DNA of 64,000 bases from Maylandia zebra. Lineage: Eukaryota > Chordata > Actinopteri > Cichliformes > Cichlidae. The position numbers and the translations under genes were made by a program. The stretch lies in contig NC_135176.1 of NCBI RefSeq assembly GCF_041146795.1, positions 27,227,786 to 27,291,785 of the forward strand, read 5' to 3'. The notes beneath the pieces were generated by a model. The model worked only from the letters and a program-made list of their open reading frames with translations. It had not been told where the DNA came from and did no database searches. Shown in pieces: positions 24,781 to 35,705 of this stretch. Position 1 is the first letter of the stretch. Every line of letters starts with the position of its first letter.

Positions 24781-27700
24781 TTAAAATTTTAACCTAAAAA
24801 TTTTATAGGCGTGAGTTAGTGGTTTCACATAATCGCGCCAATGAGTTTTCTCTTTGTCTTGTAGAGTTCCTAACATGCCAAGAAGAGTTCGGTTGAACCG
24901 TTCAACTGGGTTTCCCCGTGGATGATAAGGACTGGTGCGCACCTTCGTGATACCAGCTAGGGCACAGAGCTCTTTAATGAGTTGGGACTCAAAATCCCTG
25001 CCCTGATCACTAAGCAGGCGCTCAGGAAAACCATAATGCACCAGAAACTGCTCCCAAAGACACTTCGCAACTGTTGTAGCCTTTTGGTCTTTTGTTGGCA
25101 TAGCAACAGCGTATTTGGTGAAATGATCAGTTATGACCAGAATGTCTTTGGTGTTGTGACTGTCAGGCTCCAAGGATAAATAGTCCATGCATACCAGTTC
25201 CATGGGACGGGTTGTTTGGATACTCACAAGAGGTGCTGCTCTTTCAGGAAGAGTCTTTCTTCTAACACAACGTCCGCAAGACTTAATCTTTCTCTCTACA
25301 TCAGTTGCCATTTTAGGCCAATAAAATCTTGACCTAACCAAGTCGAGGGTTCTTTCCAAACCCATATGCCCCATGTCGTCATGAAGGCAAGTGAGAATGG
25401 TGGACCTTAAAGACTCAGGGACGACAAGCTGAAAGGTGACATTTTCACCTGATTTGCGGGTTCTGTAGAGGAGACCATTTTTCAGTTCCAAACGTTTCCA
25501 CTCTTTGAGCATTAGTTTAAGCTCTAAGGATGCAGAGTTCGGATTGGAATTTGCTTCACCTCCATTTTCTAACATGTTGACCACATACCCAATAATTGGG
25601 TCAGACCTCTGATGCTGTTGGAGTTCTACCTCACTATAGGTAGGTATGACAGAACAACCTAATGTTCCATCATCTGCGTAGACGTCTGGCACCGCATCGG
25701 TATGTAGAGCAAGGGACTCTACCAAAGTGATAGAAGGTAGGCTATTGTCAGATTCACCTAAGAGATGACGGTGGCACAAGACACTGAATGTGTCAGCTGT
25801 CACATCTTGTCTGTTGGGAGATGAAGAGAGATGATGGGAAGCGAATTGTTTCATTCGCTCTTTTTCTTCAAGAGAAGCATAGTCATCATCCACAGTATCA
25901 TGTGGCCGCCTAGAGAGGCCATCTGCATCTTGATTGCTCTTACCAGCACGATACTTAATATTAAAGTCGAAGGTGGAGAGAGCGGCCAACCAGCGGTAGC
26001 TGGCAGCATCGAGCTTGGCTGACTTCAAAACATAGGTCAATGGGTTGTTGTCCGTTAAAACCGTGAATGTGTTCCCGTAAAGATAATCTTGGAACTTCTC
26101 TACAATGGACCACTTTAATGCAAGAAATTCCAGTTTATGAGCTGGATACCGCTTTTCACTGGGTGAAAGTCCTCTACTTGCGTAGGCAATAACCCTCACT
26201 TCACCATCCTGTTCTTGATACAAGGCTGCCCCTAACCCAGAGGTGCTCGCATCAGTATGGAGGACGTATGGTAATTTTGGGTTAGCATATCCAAGCACTG
26301 GAGCTGATGTCAGTTTCTCTATGATTACCTCAAAAGCTTCCTGACAAGCAGGTGTCCAACGGCTGGAAAGAGGCTCTTTAGGGTTCAAGTATCCGCTAGG
26401 ACCGGGTGTCACCTTTCTGCCCTTCCTGTATGGTGGGTAGCCTTTGGTAAGATCATTCAGGGGTTTGACAATTTTTGAATAGTCCTTCACAAACCGTCGA
26501 TAGTACCCTGCAAAGCCTAGGAAAGACTTGAGGTCACTGAGCGTCTGGGGTCTTGGCCAGGTTTTGAGAGCTCTGACCTTCTCAGGATCGGTCTCTACAC
26601 CTTTGGTAGACACGATGTGTCCTAGGTATCGCACAGAACTTTGGAAGAAGGAGCACTTTTTGGGAGAAAGTTTCAACCCATATTCTCTCAGTTGCTGAAG
26701 GACACGTAGAAGCCTGGTTTCATGTTCCTCCAAAGTGCTGGAGAACACGATGATGTCATCTATGAACACCAGAACTTCTTTCAGATTGAGGCTGCCCATA
26801 CACCGTTCCATTAAGCGCTGGAAGGTGCTGGGAGCGTTGGTGATCCCCTGGGGCATACGGTTAAACTCGTAAAATCCCAAAGGGCACACAAAAGCTGTCT
26901 TGGGCTTATCACATTCCTCCATCTCAATCTGGTAATAACCAGACTTGAGATCCATTACTGAAAACCATTTGGATCCAGCAAGGGCTGAGAAAGCCTCTTC
27001 AAGGTTTGGAAGTGCGTACGCATCTCGTATTGTTAACGCATTGAGCTTACGATAATCAATACAAAGACGGACCTCTCCATTCTTCTTTTTAACCACCACA
27101 ATCGGTGAAGCATAAGGGGACTCTGATTCACGGATTACTCCTGCATCAAGGAGTGCTTGCAAGTGCTTCCTCACAGCTTCATAATCATTTGGGTGGATTG
27201 GCCTGGACTTTTGCTTAAAGGGTGCTTCGTCCTTTAAGTTTATGTGATGTGTGACTTTAGATACATGTCCAAGATCCAAATCATGCTGGGCAAAAACATC
27301 AGCATAGGCACTTAGACGCTGGGTAACCCTCTCTTTCCACTCCTGCGGGAGGGGAGAATTGCCAAAGTCAAATGTCAAATCTGGGTGAGCAGGTTCATCA
27401 ACTGGCTGTGCAGTAACATTACAACATTTCACAGTGTCATCATTTTTGGTTGAAATGGGTGATTCGTCATATATCTTTGCAGGACTATGGAGCTCTGCAA
27501 TGACACATCTAGAAGGCAGTGTTACGTCATGCTCAGTTTCATTTCTCACCCATATAGGTAACCTATGAGGATGCTTCTTGGGCAAAGTGACAAGACAGCA
27601 CTCCACAAAAATTCCCCCTGGTAAGGTGGATGTCGTTGGCTGTTCAACAATGGCACATTCACCAGCACTGCTGGATCTGACACAGCCTTCAAGGAGGACC

Positions 27701-28331
27701 CTCCCTTGAGCTGGTACTACGTGTTGCACCTTGCCCTTAAGAGTTACAAAGCCATCGTTTCCGGCTAGGTTTATCTCTCTCCTGACCTTGAGTGTACGGA
27801 GGATCTGCCTGTAGCCATAGACCGACGACAAATCATTGGGATCTTTACCTTGACAATATTCGTCGTACAGAACATCAAGTGCATTTGTCCCAATCAGCAC
27901 AGGCAAGTCACAGTTAGAGCGTAAGTCAGGTACTACTAAAGCAAGGCTAGAAACCTCAGGCTCAGTTTCAATAAAGCTTTTTGGAAACTTAAGGCTGATG
28001 GGTATGTATCCCAAGTAAGGAACATTTTGGCCACTAGCAGCCTCAACATCCAGGCCACTGATAGGCTGAATGGGATGTTCTGAAAGATTGGTGTTGTAAA
28101 ATGAAGCGGACACTGTGGTCACTTGAGACCCAGTGTCAAGGAGACAACTGCAATTGACTCCCGACACGGTAACATTTGCTGTACATTTCTGTCCTACAAG
28201 TCCCTTGGGTAACCTAATCTGGGGTCGTGCTGCACGAGAGAGAGAAGATACTTTGCTCTGAGGTTCCGGTTTGGGACGTTCATGATTACTTTCAGTTCCT
28301 GGTAGTCCCTCCCCAGAAACTGATTTTAGTT
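24781..28331 (-). CDS. pol: Gypsy pol: protease, RT, RNase H, partial integrase
   Basis: The frame is open in -1 relative to gag from the gag stop region down to 24781. The first 55 or so codons, before GTG/Val at 28167, would be reached only by frameshifting. Counting from 28167: an aspartic protease with LLDTGS (about residues 9-14), a reverse transcriptase with FIDD as catalytic box near 467, and RNase H with HTDAS near 637 and DNNPL near 709. An integrase HHCC zinc finger follows (CLHDDMGH...CGRCVRRK, about 925-955). The integrase core has Asp in CMDYL near 992, Asp in LSDQGRDF near 1059 and Glu in NPVERFNR near 1089. The frame then leaves the family (HAYKIFRLKF, stop), so the integrase C-terminal domain is missing. 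It makes DNA from element RNA and inserts it; here the insertion step is broken. Confidence 0.92.
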
Positions 28332-28335
28332 TAAA
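28292..28335 (-). promoter_or_regulatory. -1 ribosomal frameshift signal at gag-pol junction
   Basis: In the gag frame the last sense codons read GCT TTA AAC, so the heptamer T TTA AAC (28335-28329) fits the X XXY YYZ slippery rule exactly. TAA follows directly. After a 5-6 nt spacer, CAGTTTCTGG (28322-28313) can pair with CCAGGAACTG (28302-28293) across a 10-nt loop. One flanking U-A pair (28323/28292) makes 11 bp, with one G-U. Pol is open in -1. This fits a mechanism for making a limited amount of Gag-Pol. Function is inferred from sequence only. Confidence 0.85.
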
Positions 28336-30023
28336 GCTGACATATTCTGTTCCTCCCAGACTTGTAGTTTTTGGTTGAACTCCTTACGTTTCATTTCAAC
28401 TAGTTCAGGGTTTGGTTCATTGCTGCAAGAGGGAGCAATATGACCATCCTCGCCGCACCTGAAGCAGTACCATGGGCGTGGCTTCTTAGTGGGCTTAGTC
28501 TCACTTGGGTCAGATTTCTCTTTAGGAAGAATCTTGAACTTAGGTTTGGTTTTCTTATTTGGCTTGTCAGAGTTCTGGCTTGAACTGTCAATAGCTGATG
28601 CTTTCAGTGAAGCCACTTGGGCTTGTAGCTTTGCAAGTTTCCTTTCTAACTTATGTGCATCAAAAGGCACTAGCCTATCATTAACAGCTGATACGTCTGT
28701 ATCATCAGTGACATACTCTCCTACTTCAAGGGAGTTCAAATGTGCCTTAGGTTTAGAAATGCCTAAGTGCTGTTTCATTCGGCTGGACTTTGCCGCTTGC
28801 CGGTCCTCCTCAGTACGTAGCATGAGGAGCAACTCTGGAAATGAAGGTGGCTTGTCCTTCTTCTGCTCAAGCTGCAAGGTTGTGATCAAGCTGTTGTTCC
28901 AGCAACCTCTACAAAACTGTTTAAGCAGTTGGCGATCTGAATCATCTGTAGTGATGCCACCTCTTTTAATGACTTTACTCAGGGTTATCTGCAACCGCTG
29001 TAAATAGGCAGAAGGCTTTTCACCTGAGTTCTGGTTTGTGCTCAGGAATTTGGCAAAAAGCTCATCCCCATCATCAACAGTACCATACGCTGAGTCAAGA
29101 AGGCTGAGATAGTCATGGGGAGAAGCGTTATGACCAAGGTGCTTTACAATGTTAGCAGCTGGTGGAAGAAGGCTCTCAACTATTTTCCTTACCATATGTT
29201 TGTCAGATATGGTACAATCTATGAGGTGGAATTCAACATTGTTGCACCACGTATCATAATCAGCTTCGAAAGTAGAGCAAGGGGTTTTCCCCGAGAAGGG
29301 CCTGAGCTTTGCATGACCTTGAGAAGGCATTTCATTGTTCTTAATAACATGCTCAACTACTACTCTCTGTACTTCAGGTGTAGTGAGCTGTTCAGGTGGT
29401 AAGTAGATAGTGGTTTTTCTGTGCGAGGGAGTCACTTCTACACTTGGAGAGGATGAGTGAGAGTCATGCTCAGGCAAGTGGGTTAAATCACTGCCCAGTT
29501 TAAGAGAACTTTGATGCTCTATGATGGCTGGCTCATCTTGGTCTGTGTCACTAGTGAGCTGCAGATTCTGATTAGGCACTGTTACATTTGGTCCAACTGC
29601 GGGATCACTCTCAGTGGACTTCTTCATTCTGGCCAGCTCATCTAGTAAAACCTTCTCAAAATCTGCACCACTCAGTTTAGCAAGCCCTTTCAGTTCAGTT
29701 AGGTAAGAATGGGTTAAACATGAACCCCTGTCTGCAGCATACAGCGCAGACAGAAGCTGGATATGATGGACAACACTTGGGTTACGGCTTTGTCTTTTGC
29801 AAGGGAAGCTATCCTTAAGGAACTGGACTGGTTCACCTGATTGGAACTCCACAATGGCTGTGTTTTTAAACTGTGCCTCTGTGCTAGTTACTTTGATTAC
29901 TCTTCCAATAGAACCAAACTGCCCTAAGTAATCAATAACCTCATTGTCAACCTCATCGCCTGTTAACCCTCCTACTAGGACAGAGTTAGGTACTTTGACA
30001 CCTTCACTTTGGATTACATCCAT
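28326..30023 (-). CDS. gag: Gypsy Gag, PNMA-like with CCHC knuckle
   Basis: This is an intact 565-residue structural protein. Residues about 15-95 look like an RRM-type fold as in PNMA proteins (SVLVGGLTGDEV...IGRVIKV...TAIVEF). After a polar linker, residues about 240-420 match the PNMA/Gag capsid domain (KLRPFSGKTPC, FEADYDTWCNNVEF, FLSTNQNSGEKPSAYLQRL, PSFPELLLMLRTEED). A basic, Leu-heptad stretch (HKLERKLAKLQAQVASL) follows at about 455-480. A single CCHC zinc knuckle, CFRCGEDGHIAPSC, lies near 520-533. The start MDVIQSEGV is the first Met after the primer-binding region. Gag would assemble the particle and package RNA. The gene ends at TAA 28326-28328, which overlaps the frameshift site. 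Confidence 0.9.
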   Translation of the reverse strand: MDVIQSEGVKVPNSVLVGGLTGDEVDNEVIDYLGQFGSIGRVIKVTSTEAQFKNTAIVEFQSGEPVQFLKDSFPCKRQSRNPSVVHHIQLLSALYAADRGSCLTHSYLTELKGLAKLSGADFEKVLLDELARMKKSTESDPAVGPNVTVPNQNLQLTSDTDQDEPAIIEHQSSLKLGSDLTHLPEHDSHSSSPSVEVTPSHRKTTIYLPPEQLTTPEVQRVVVEHVIKNNEMPSQGHAKLRPFSGKTPCSTFEADYDTWCNNVEFHLIDCTISDKHMVRKIVESLLPPAANIVKHLGHNASPHDYLSLLDSAYGTVDDGDELFAKFLSTNQNSGEKPSAYLQRLQITLSKVIKRGGITTDDSDRQLLKQFCRGCWNNSLITTLQLEQKKDKPPSFPELLLMLRTEEDRQAAKSSRMKQHLGISKPKAHLNSLEVGEYVTDDTDVSAVNDRLVPFDAHKLERKLAKLQAQVASLKASAIDSSSQNSDKPNKKTKPKFKILPKEKSDPSETKPTKKPRPWYCFRCGEDGHIAPSCSNEPNPELVEMKRKEFNQKLQVWEEQNMSALN

Positions 30024-30131
30024 GTTGTCTTATTGCTCCAACCCAGAATGTCATGGACAATTGTAATGATTCGACCCAAAAGGCATGAAAGCACCAGTTG
30101 CTCAACTTCCAAAATAAAAGGAATTAAACCT

Positions 30132-30147
30132 CCTGGCTGGCTCGCCA
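30132..30147 (-). other. Candidate primer-binding site
   Basis: Minus-strand TGGCGAGCCAGCCAGG starts with TGG, complementary to a tRNA CCA end. It lies 7 nt inside the LTR edge, where a retroelement primer-binding site belongs. The matching tRNA was not identified. Confidence 0.45.
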
Positions 30148-30154
30148 CGTTTTG

Positions 30155-31665
30155 TGTAGCGCCTCTACTCAGGACCAGTACACTCTCACTTCAAATAGAG
30201 ACCCTAGACATCTTTCTAGGTTCAGGAGGAGGTTTTGTTTTGGAGACTCACAAAAGGAGTTGGCTTGGAAGTGAATAACTGGGACCTTTATTGCCTCAGT
30301 ACCATTTATACACATATACAACACAATAACCCAAATTGCACGCTAATAGTGCATTTTTAAAGGTGAATACATGTAAAACAAAACAAAATAAAGACATTTA
30401 AATGGAAGATTTATACTGAACAGTATCAGAGCTCTTGGGAATGAATGAAACAGATTAAAGTGTTCCTGTTGTGAAGTTTGAATTGTCCAGTCTGAATTGT
30501 CCTTTAAAGTCGTTGAAAACCCAAACAGGTGTACTGTAGGGGAATTGTCAGTGTGCAAACCCTATTATCCGGGTAGGAAAAGTAGTGCATAGGGCTTATC
30601 TGTAATCCAGGGTTGCTTGAATCAGTTTCTCAGGCAAATCCCACAATCCGATCGCATGGCTGGCCACACCATTTCACGATCATCCAGGATCTCATTTGGG
30701 CTGTTCTCGCCGTCAGTGGTTCTCCAGAATCCTTCTAGTAGTTCAAAAAAACCAATCTACACAAACAGTGCAGAACAATCAATTTCTTTTCCCATTTTGT
30801 GTTCTTAACATGAGCTCATTAACTTCTTTTCCAAATGTATTAATCACAAATGGCATTCCCTTTAGCTTTACCAAGTTACAAGAGTTACAGTAACTTGTTT
30901 GTACCAGTATCAACAATTTTATCAAAATTATATCACAACAAAGAACATCAGCAGCTTAAACAGTAATGTAAACAGTCATAGCAATGAAAGTGACATTCAT
31001 CCTTAAGGCTTACAAGAAAATGTAACTTAATTCAGTGCAAATACTATTAAACTTGAAATATGCTCATATCTATTAAGACATAACCATTCTAATATAAACA
31101 GAGCTATTGCTTCTACTTGAATACCTCCCCGATCGGAATATGGCTTCAGCGGGGTGGGGTGGCTAACAGCTATTAGCAGCTAGCATCGCATCTAGCATCG
31201 GCATCGTTTAGCTCAAAGCATTCAACACTTATAACACACTGTAAAGAACAACAGGAGAAGTGAAACAACACGCCAGATTCTCATAGCTCCCGATTGGTTT
31301 TTGTTCAAAGGTTTCTGAGCTGAATCGGCTAGTGAAATACATTATCTAACTTAACAGGTAGCTAACGAAAGCACGTGACTCACCGGGATTTTCAGACACA
31401 AATAACTTGACAGACGTTATTCCCTTTGTGGTCAGAGTTCGGGGCCTAATAAAAGAGTACCTTATTAGCATTTATACGTAAAACAATCTGGTCTCATTAA
31501 CCGGGTTGCAGTATTGCATACCAAGATACTTTTTCCATGCGCTCCGACACGTACTTGACCGCCATCAGAGGGAAGATCTCACAGGAAGAGAGAGGTAATA
31601 CTTCCTGCGCACTAGACGCAAGGTCGTCAGAACACAAGACTGCATCACAGCGCCCCCTTGTGACA
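30155..31665 (-). repeat. 5' LTR of the gypsy element (approximate)
   Basis: The inner edge reads TGTAGCGCC on the plus strand, so the LTR ends ...GGCGCTACA in element orientation. The outer edge is placed at TGTCACAAGG (minus) near 31665 because this gives TG...CA ends, but without a second LTR it may be off by tens of bases. A minus-strand AATAAA lies at 30292-30287, about 130 bp from the inner edge, where an R/U5 poly(A) signal would be expected. Length would be about 1.5 kb. No gene is seen inside. Confidence 0.6.
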
Positions 31666-31739
31666 ATAACAGGCTATAGCCTTAGATTACAAAAAGGGAT
31701 TTTGCAGCCCTGTATTTCACATGGGTTACAAAAGGCTAA

Positions 31740-32010
31740 AGTGTGTAGAATGATGTCAATAATCTCATAGCCCGAGGAAAGAAACCTCTCTGAAATCTGG
31801 TGATGCAGCAGCACAACCTACTGCATCCGCTTGCCAGATGGCAGGAGGGTGAACATGCTGTGGCCCGGATGGGTATTGTCTTTTAGTGTCCTTTGGGCTC
31901 TCTGCAGACGCCTCTCCTTGGTGTCGGTGATATTCTGTGCACTGTTAATCACCTGCTGCAGAGCTTTGCACCATGCACATCCCATCCCAGTTTATAATGT
32001 TTCGAGTTAG
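31740..32010 (-). repeat. L2-type LINE fragment
   Basis: Minus-strand translation gives NITDTKERRLQRAQ, then HPGHSMFTLLPSGKRMQ, matching the C-terminal end of L2-clade polyproteins (compare SHPSHKLFRLLPSGRRF in the LINE at 39-41 kb). It is truncated at both ends and contains stops. Confidence 0.7.
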
Positions 32011-35000
32011 GATGCTCAATAACTTCACACTGAAGTTTAGCCTTCTTTAGTGCAGAACAGGGCTTGAAAGAATATCTCTGACCTTAGACTTTTAATGTTT
32101 TGGCTGGAAAAAATCTTTGTTTTAATTGGATGAATGAGAGGAAAGATAGATTTTTTTCCGCATATACAGCAGGCATCTTCACTTGATCACTCCCATTACC
32201 TGAACCATCTTTAAAGATTAAAGATCTCATGAGATTAGAGTGCTTTAACAAGGCATTGATCAGCATATCTCTAGCATACATAACATCGGCTAGTACATCT
32301 GTGTGCCCTGTGCATGTTAACTAAGGTGTCTCTTGCTCTTTAAACCAACACAAAAGGTGCTGTTAACTCTCTGAGCCCCAAACACAACCCCTATGTTTTG
32401 GAAGCAAAAAGGACCAGTAGTTTTTGATGCATGTTAGTTACAAGGATTAGTCTTTTTTCTTTTTTTAAAGAATACATTTCAGATCTTTCTAAATGAGAAA
32501 GACTGGCTCCTCAATTGCTTAATCTCCTCTATTAGTAACAAATCACAGCAAAGTAAGAAGTCCTGGGTTTTTTCACCGAGTGTTTTTGAGTTGTGGACTT
32601 GGTATTGTTCCTGAGCTTTCTTTTATGACTTCTACAGATCAGGTTTGGTGTTTTTATGGTAATCTTGCATTCTGTGATTTATCTTTTGTCTCGTTACCCT
32701 GATTCAGTTTAGGCGTGTCACATTCCCCATTAACTACCAGTGTCTGTGTCATGCTGTACCGCTGGTCCATTTGTGCCCTGAAATCATTCTAAACATGACA
32801 CAGAAACTTGGATTGACAACCTTACCTTTATCCCTTTAAATTTTTAAGGTTTCAGAATATGAAGCCGTGTGTTTGTCATGTAAATAAGAGTTTTTGTTTA
32901 AACGTATGCGTGAGCACTGTGACACAGTAGTGATGTGTGCAGTAGGAGTGACAGATGGGTTCAAGGTGGAGGTGGGATCACACCAAGGGTTGACTCTAAG
33001 AACCTTTCTGTCGGCAATGCTGATCAGCAGGCTGACAGATACGATCAGGCAAGAGCCTGCATGAGCTATATGTTTGCAGGTGATATTGGGATCTGTAGTG
33101 AAAGTGGAGCTCCTGGAGAGGTGGAGAAAAGAGGAATGAAAAGTCAGCAGGAGCAAGACAGAAAAAATCTGTGTGAATGAGAGAGAGGAAAGTGAAATGA
33201 TGGGGATGCAGGAAGCTGGGGTATGAAGTTGGTTAAGTTTAAGTCCTTCAGCTTAACCGTCCAAAGAACGAGGGTGCAGGTGAGAAGTAAAAAAGCGCAG
33301 ACAGCATAGGATCAGTGAAACCATCGTATTGTTACACATATATAAGTTAGGTCCTGTGATGAAGTCTGTTTAAAATCTTAATGATGATGGGTGTTAGAGT
33401 GAGCGAACCCTGGATAATCCTCCTTTTTGTTTGGAAAGATGACCAAAATTTACTAAAGTAACTTCATGTTATTTGACATGAAACTCATGACTAAACCAGT
33501 AAAGTCATCTGGAGCATAATTACTGAGGTCAGAGAGCAAAACAAATTATAAAACCAGACGTCTTTTGGCAACCACAGGAGTCACCTCCTGCAGGCCACCC
33601 CGCTTTGGCTTCAGTTTTCAGACCCAGAGACTATGGCCATCTTTTATACAGTGTATGTAAAGAACAGAGTGAAAAAAAGGTTTAGAAAATGGTAGTGAGA
33701 GCAGGCAAAGTACATGGGTAACAGTGCTGATGAAAAGGGAGGAGGTGGAACCAGTGGCTGCTGTGTTAAAGATAATAAATTTGCACTGAGAGTGACAAAG
33801 ACTGACAGGATTAGGAATGAGTACATCAGAGAGAAAGCTCAGAGATGGACAATATGCCCCAAACCAAGCTTCAGGTGAAACATTACCTTAAAAGGGACAG
33901 CAAACCTCCCTAGACATCTGATCTCTGAGTAGTATAATTCATTTTGATGTTATTAGGTTACTAAGTTGATACTTTGTTAAATCAGTAGACATTTTTTTGT
34001 AACTTAATAAATAGGATGTTACAAGTTCACAGAAAGCCTTATTTATTGTAGAACATAGCTTGTGTACTGCTAAGTTAAAACGGGAGAAGTGTATCATTTA
34101 TCAAACCTTTTTAACAAGACTGTTTTAGGGATTTATAATCAAGTATATGTGTTGTTCTTATTAGGATTTCGCCTACTTCAGTATCAGTTTAAATGTATTA
34201 GTAAGACATACACGCAGCAAGGGGCAAAGTAACTGAACTGGGCATGTGCAGAGAAAAAAATGCCAGGTGTACTGGGAAAAGGATGGTGAGGCTTAAAGCT
34301 CCCTCGCAAGAGGAAAGAAAAGAAATAAAAGGGAAGCAAAGAAGAAGGTTATGGATGTGGTGAAAGAATCTTATGTGACAGAAGAAGATGGAGAGGAAAG
34401 GAAGAGATGGAAACAGATGATCTCATGTGGTGACCCCCCCCTACAGGAACAAGTCTACAGAAGAAGACTTGGACATCATTTAACACAGTTTAACTGGAAC
34501 ATTTATCACCAGCTCATTTGCAAAGTGCTTTTAATTATGGGCCATCTCACACAGCATACAAAGTCCTTGGTCTCTGCAAAATCCTATGTTGTAAATATGT
34601 GCAGTAAAATTGTATCAATCCACGGAAATGTGTTTCCTGGCCAGAGAACGAGCAGTCAAATGTCCCGCAAGCCAAAGAGTTTGACACTTCCCTCTAAAGC
34701 TGGCAGACCAAACCGGGGCTAAAGCACCACTGAGTACTTAATTGGGATTCAACAGGTGAACAGAGGATGCTCTAGCGTAGAGGCGATGACAACAAGCATA
34801 ATTTTTATGTTACAGCACTTTGTTTGGTAGTAAATACAGTTAGCCGCTGCGAGAGTTTCACACTCTTTAGTGCAGGCCTGCCCAAGCATTGTTTATTAGG
34901 TTAATAGCTCAGCAGCCACCCATCTGTAACTGATTTATCACAACATGATTATTTCTATGGCTTTTGCAGTCTTTCAGATAGCTTTTTGAACAGGAATGTA

Positions 35001-35239
35001 TTACGCTGTACATTACAGCTGAGCTGACAAGGGCAGTTTGGGACGCTCTTCAAAAAGGTTCCAATGCAAAACGAGTCCGAGTTGGTCAATAACAATAATG
35101 GCTCAGAATAGCTGGTTCAGCTGAAGATTCAGTTTGTGGACACTTTCTGAATTGAAATGCCAGGAACACTTTAACGGGATGTGAGTAGTTACAATATATC
35201 AAGACTCTTTCCTCCAGGCTTGTTGTTATATTTCTGTTG
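32011..35239. other. Gene-free stretch
   Basis: No exon is recognised. A short piece around 33,560-33,660 (AGACTATGGCCATCTTTTATACAGT region) resembles a common fish repeat end I recall, with low confidence. The rest is AT-rich unique-looking sequence. Confidence 0.4.
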
Positions 35240-35705
35240 AACCAGCTCCAGATTTTTATTTGGGAGCCAGACACCCTCTCTACTTTTAAAACCAGGCTCA
35301 AAACTTTCCTTTTTGATAAAGCATGTAGTTAGAGCTGGATCAGGTGACACCGAACCCTCCCTTAGTTACGCTGCAGGAGCTTCCCATGATGCACTGAGTG
35401 TTTGTTCTTCACTCACTAGTGTCTACACACCACTCTGCATTTAATCATTAGTTATTATTCATCTATGGCTCTCTTTCACAGTGTGTCTTTTGTCCTGGCT
35501 TCTTCACATCACTCCCAACTGCTCACAAAGATGGCCCCTCCCCTCCCTGAGCCTGGTTCTGTCGGAGGTTTCTTCCTGTTAAAATGGAGTTTCTCCTTCC
35601 CACTGTCGCCAAGTCCTTGGTCATTTGATTGTTGTGGTTTTATATTGTGGGGTCTTTATCTTAGACAGTTGTGATTTGGCGCTGTATAAATAAAATTGAG
35701 CTGAA
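35240..35705 (+). repeat. LINE 3' end fragment
   Basis: Plus-strand translation near 35,277-35,330 gives LSTFKTRLKTFLFDKACS followed by a stop, the usual end of a fish LINE polyprotein. The 3' UTR follows, with GGAGGTTTCTTCCTGTTAAA, GGAGTTTCTCCTTCCCACTG and the tail TGGCGCTGTATAAATAAAAT ending in TGAGCTGAATT. This 3' end is very common in percomorph genomes. The copy is 5'-truncated, as is normal for LINEs. Confidence 0.75.

Larger units (their letters stand above)
24781..31665 (-). mobile_element. Ty3/gypsy retrotransposon, 3'-truncated, PNMA-type Gag
   Basis: Reading on the minus strand the order is 5' LTR (about 31665-30155), primer-binding site, gag (30023-28326), pol (to 24781). Pol stops being recognisable just after the integrase catalytic Glu, near 24800. 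No 3' LTR follows in the next 2 kb, so the copy has lost its 3' third and could not complete a normal cycle. Gag and pol are otherwise free of stops, so the copy is fairly young. Domain order PR-RT-RNaseH-IN is that of Ty3/gypsy (Metaviridae). No envelope-like frame is seen. LTR ends are estimates because no second LTR is available for comparison. Confidence 0.9.

Noticed and set aside
28489-29007. Plus-strand frame of 172 codons
   Set aside because: It lies entirely antisense to the gag frame and has no family character; a shadow of coding composition.
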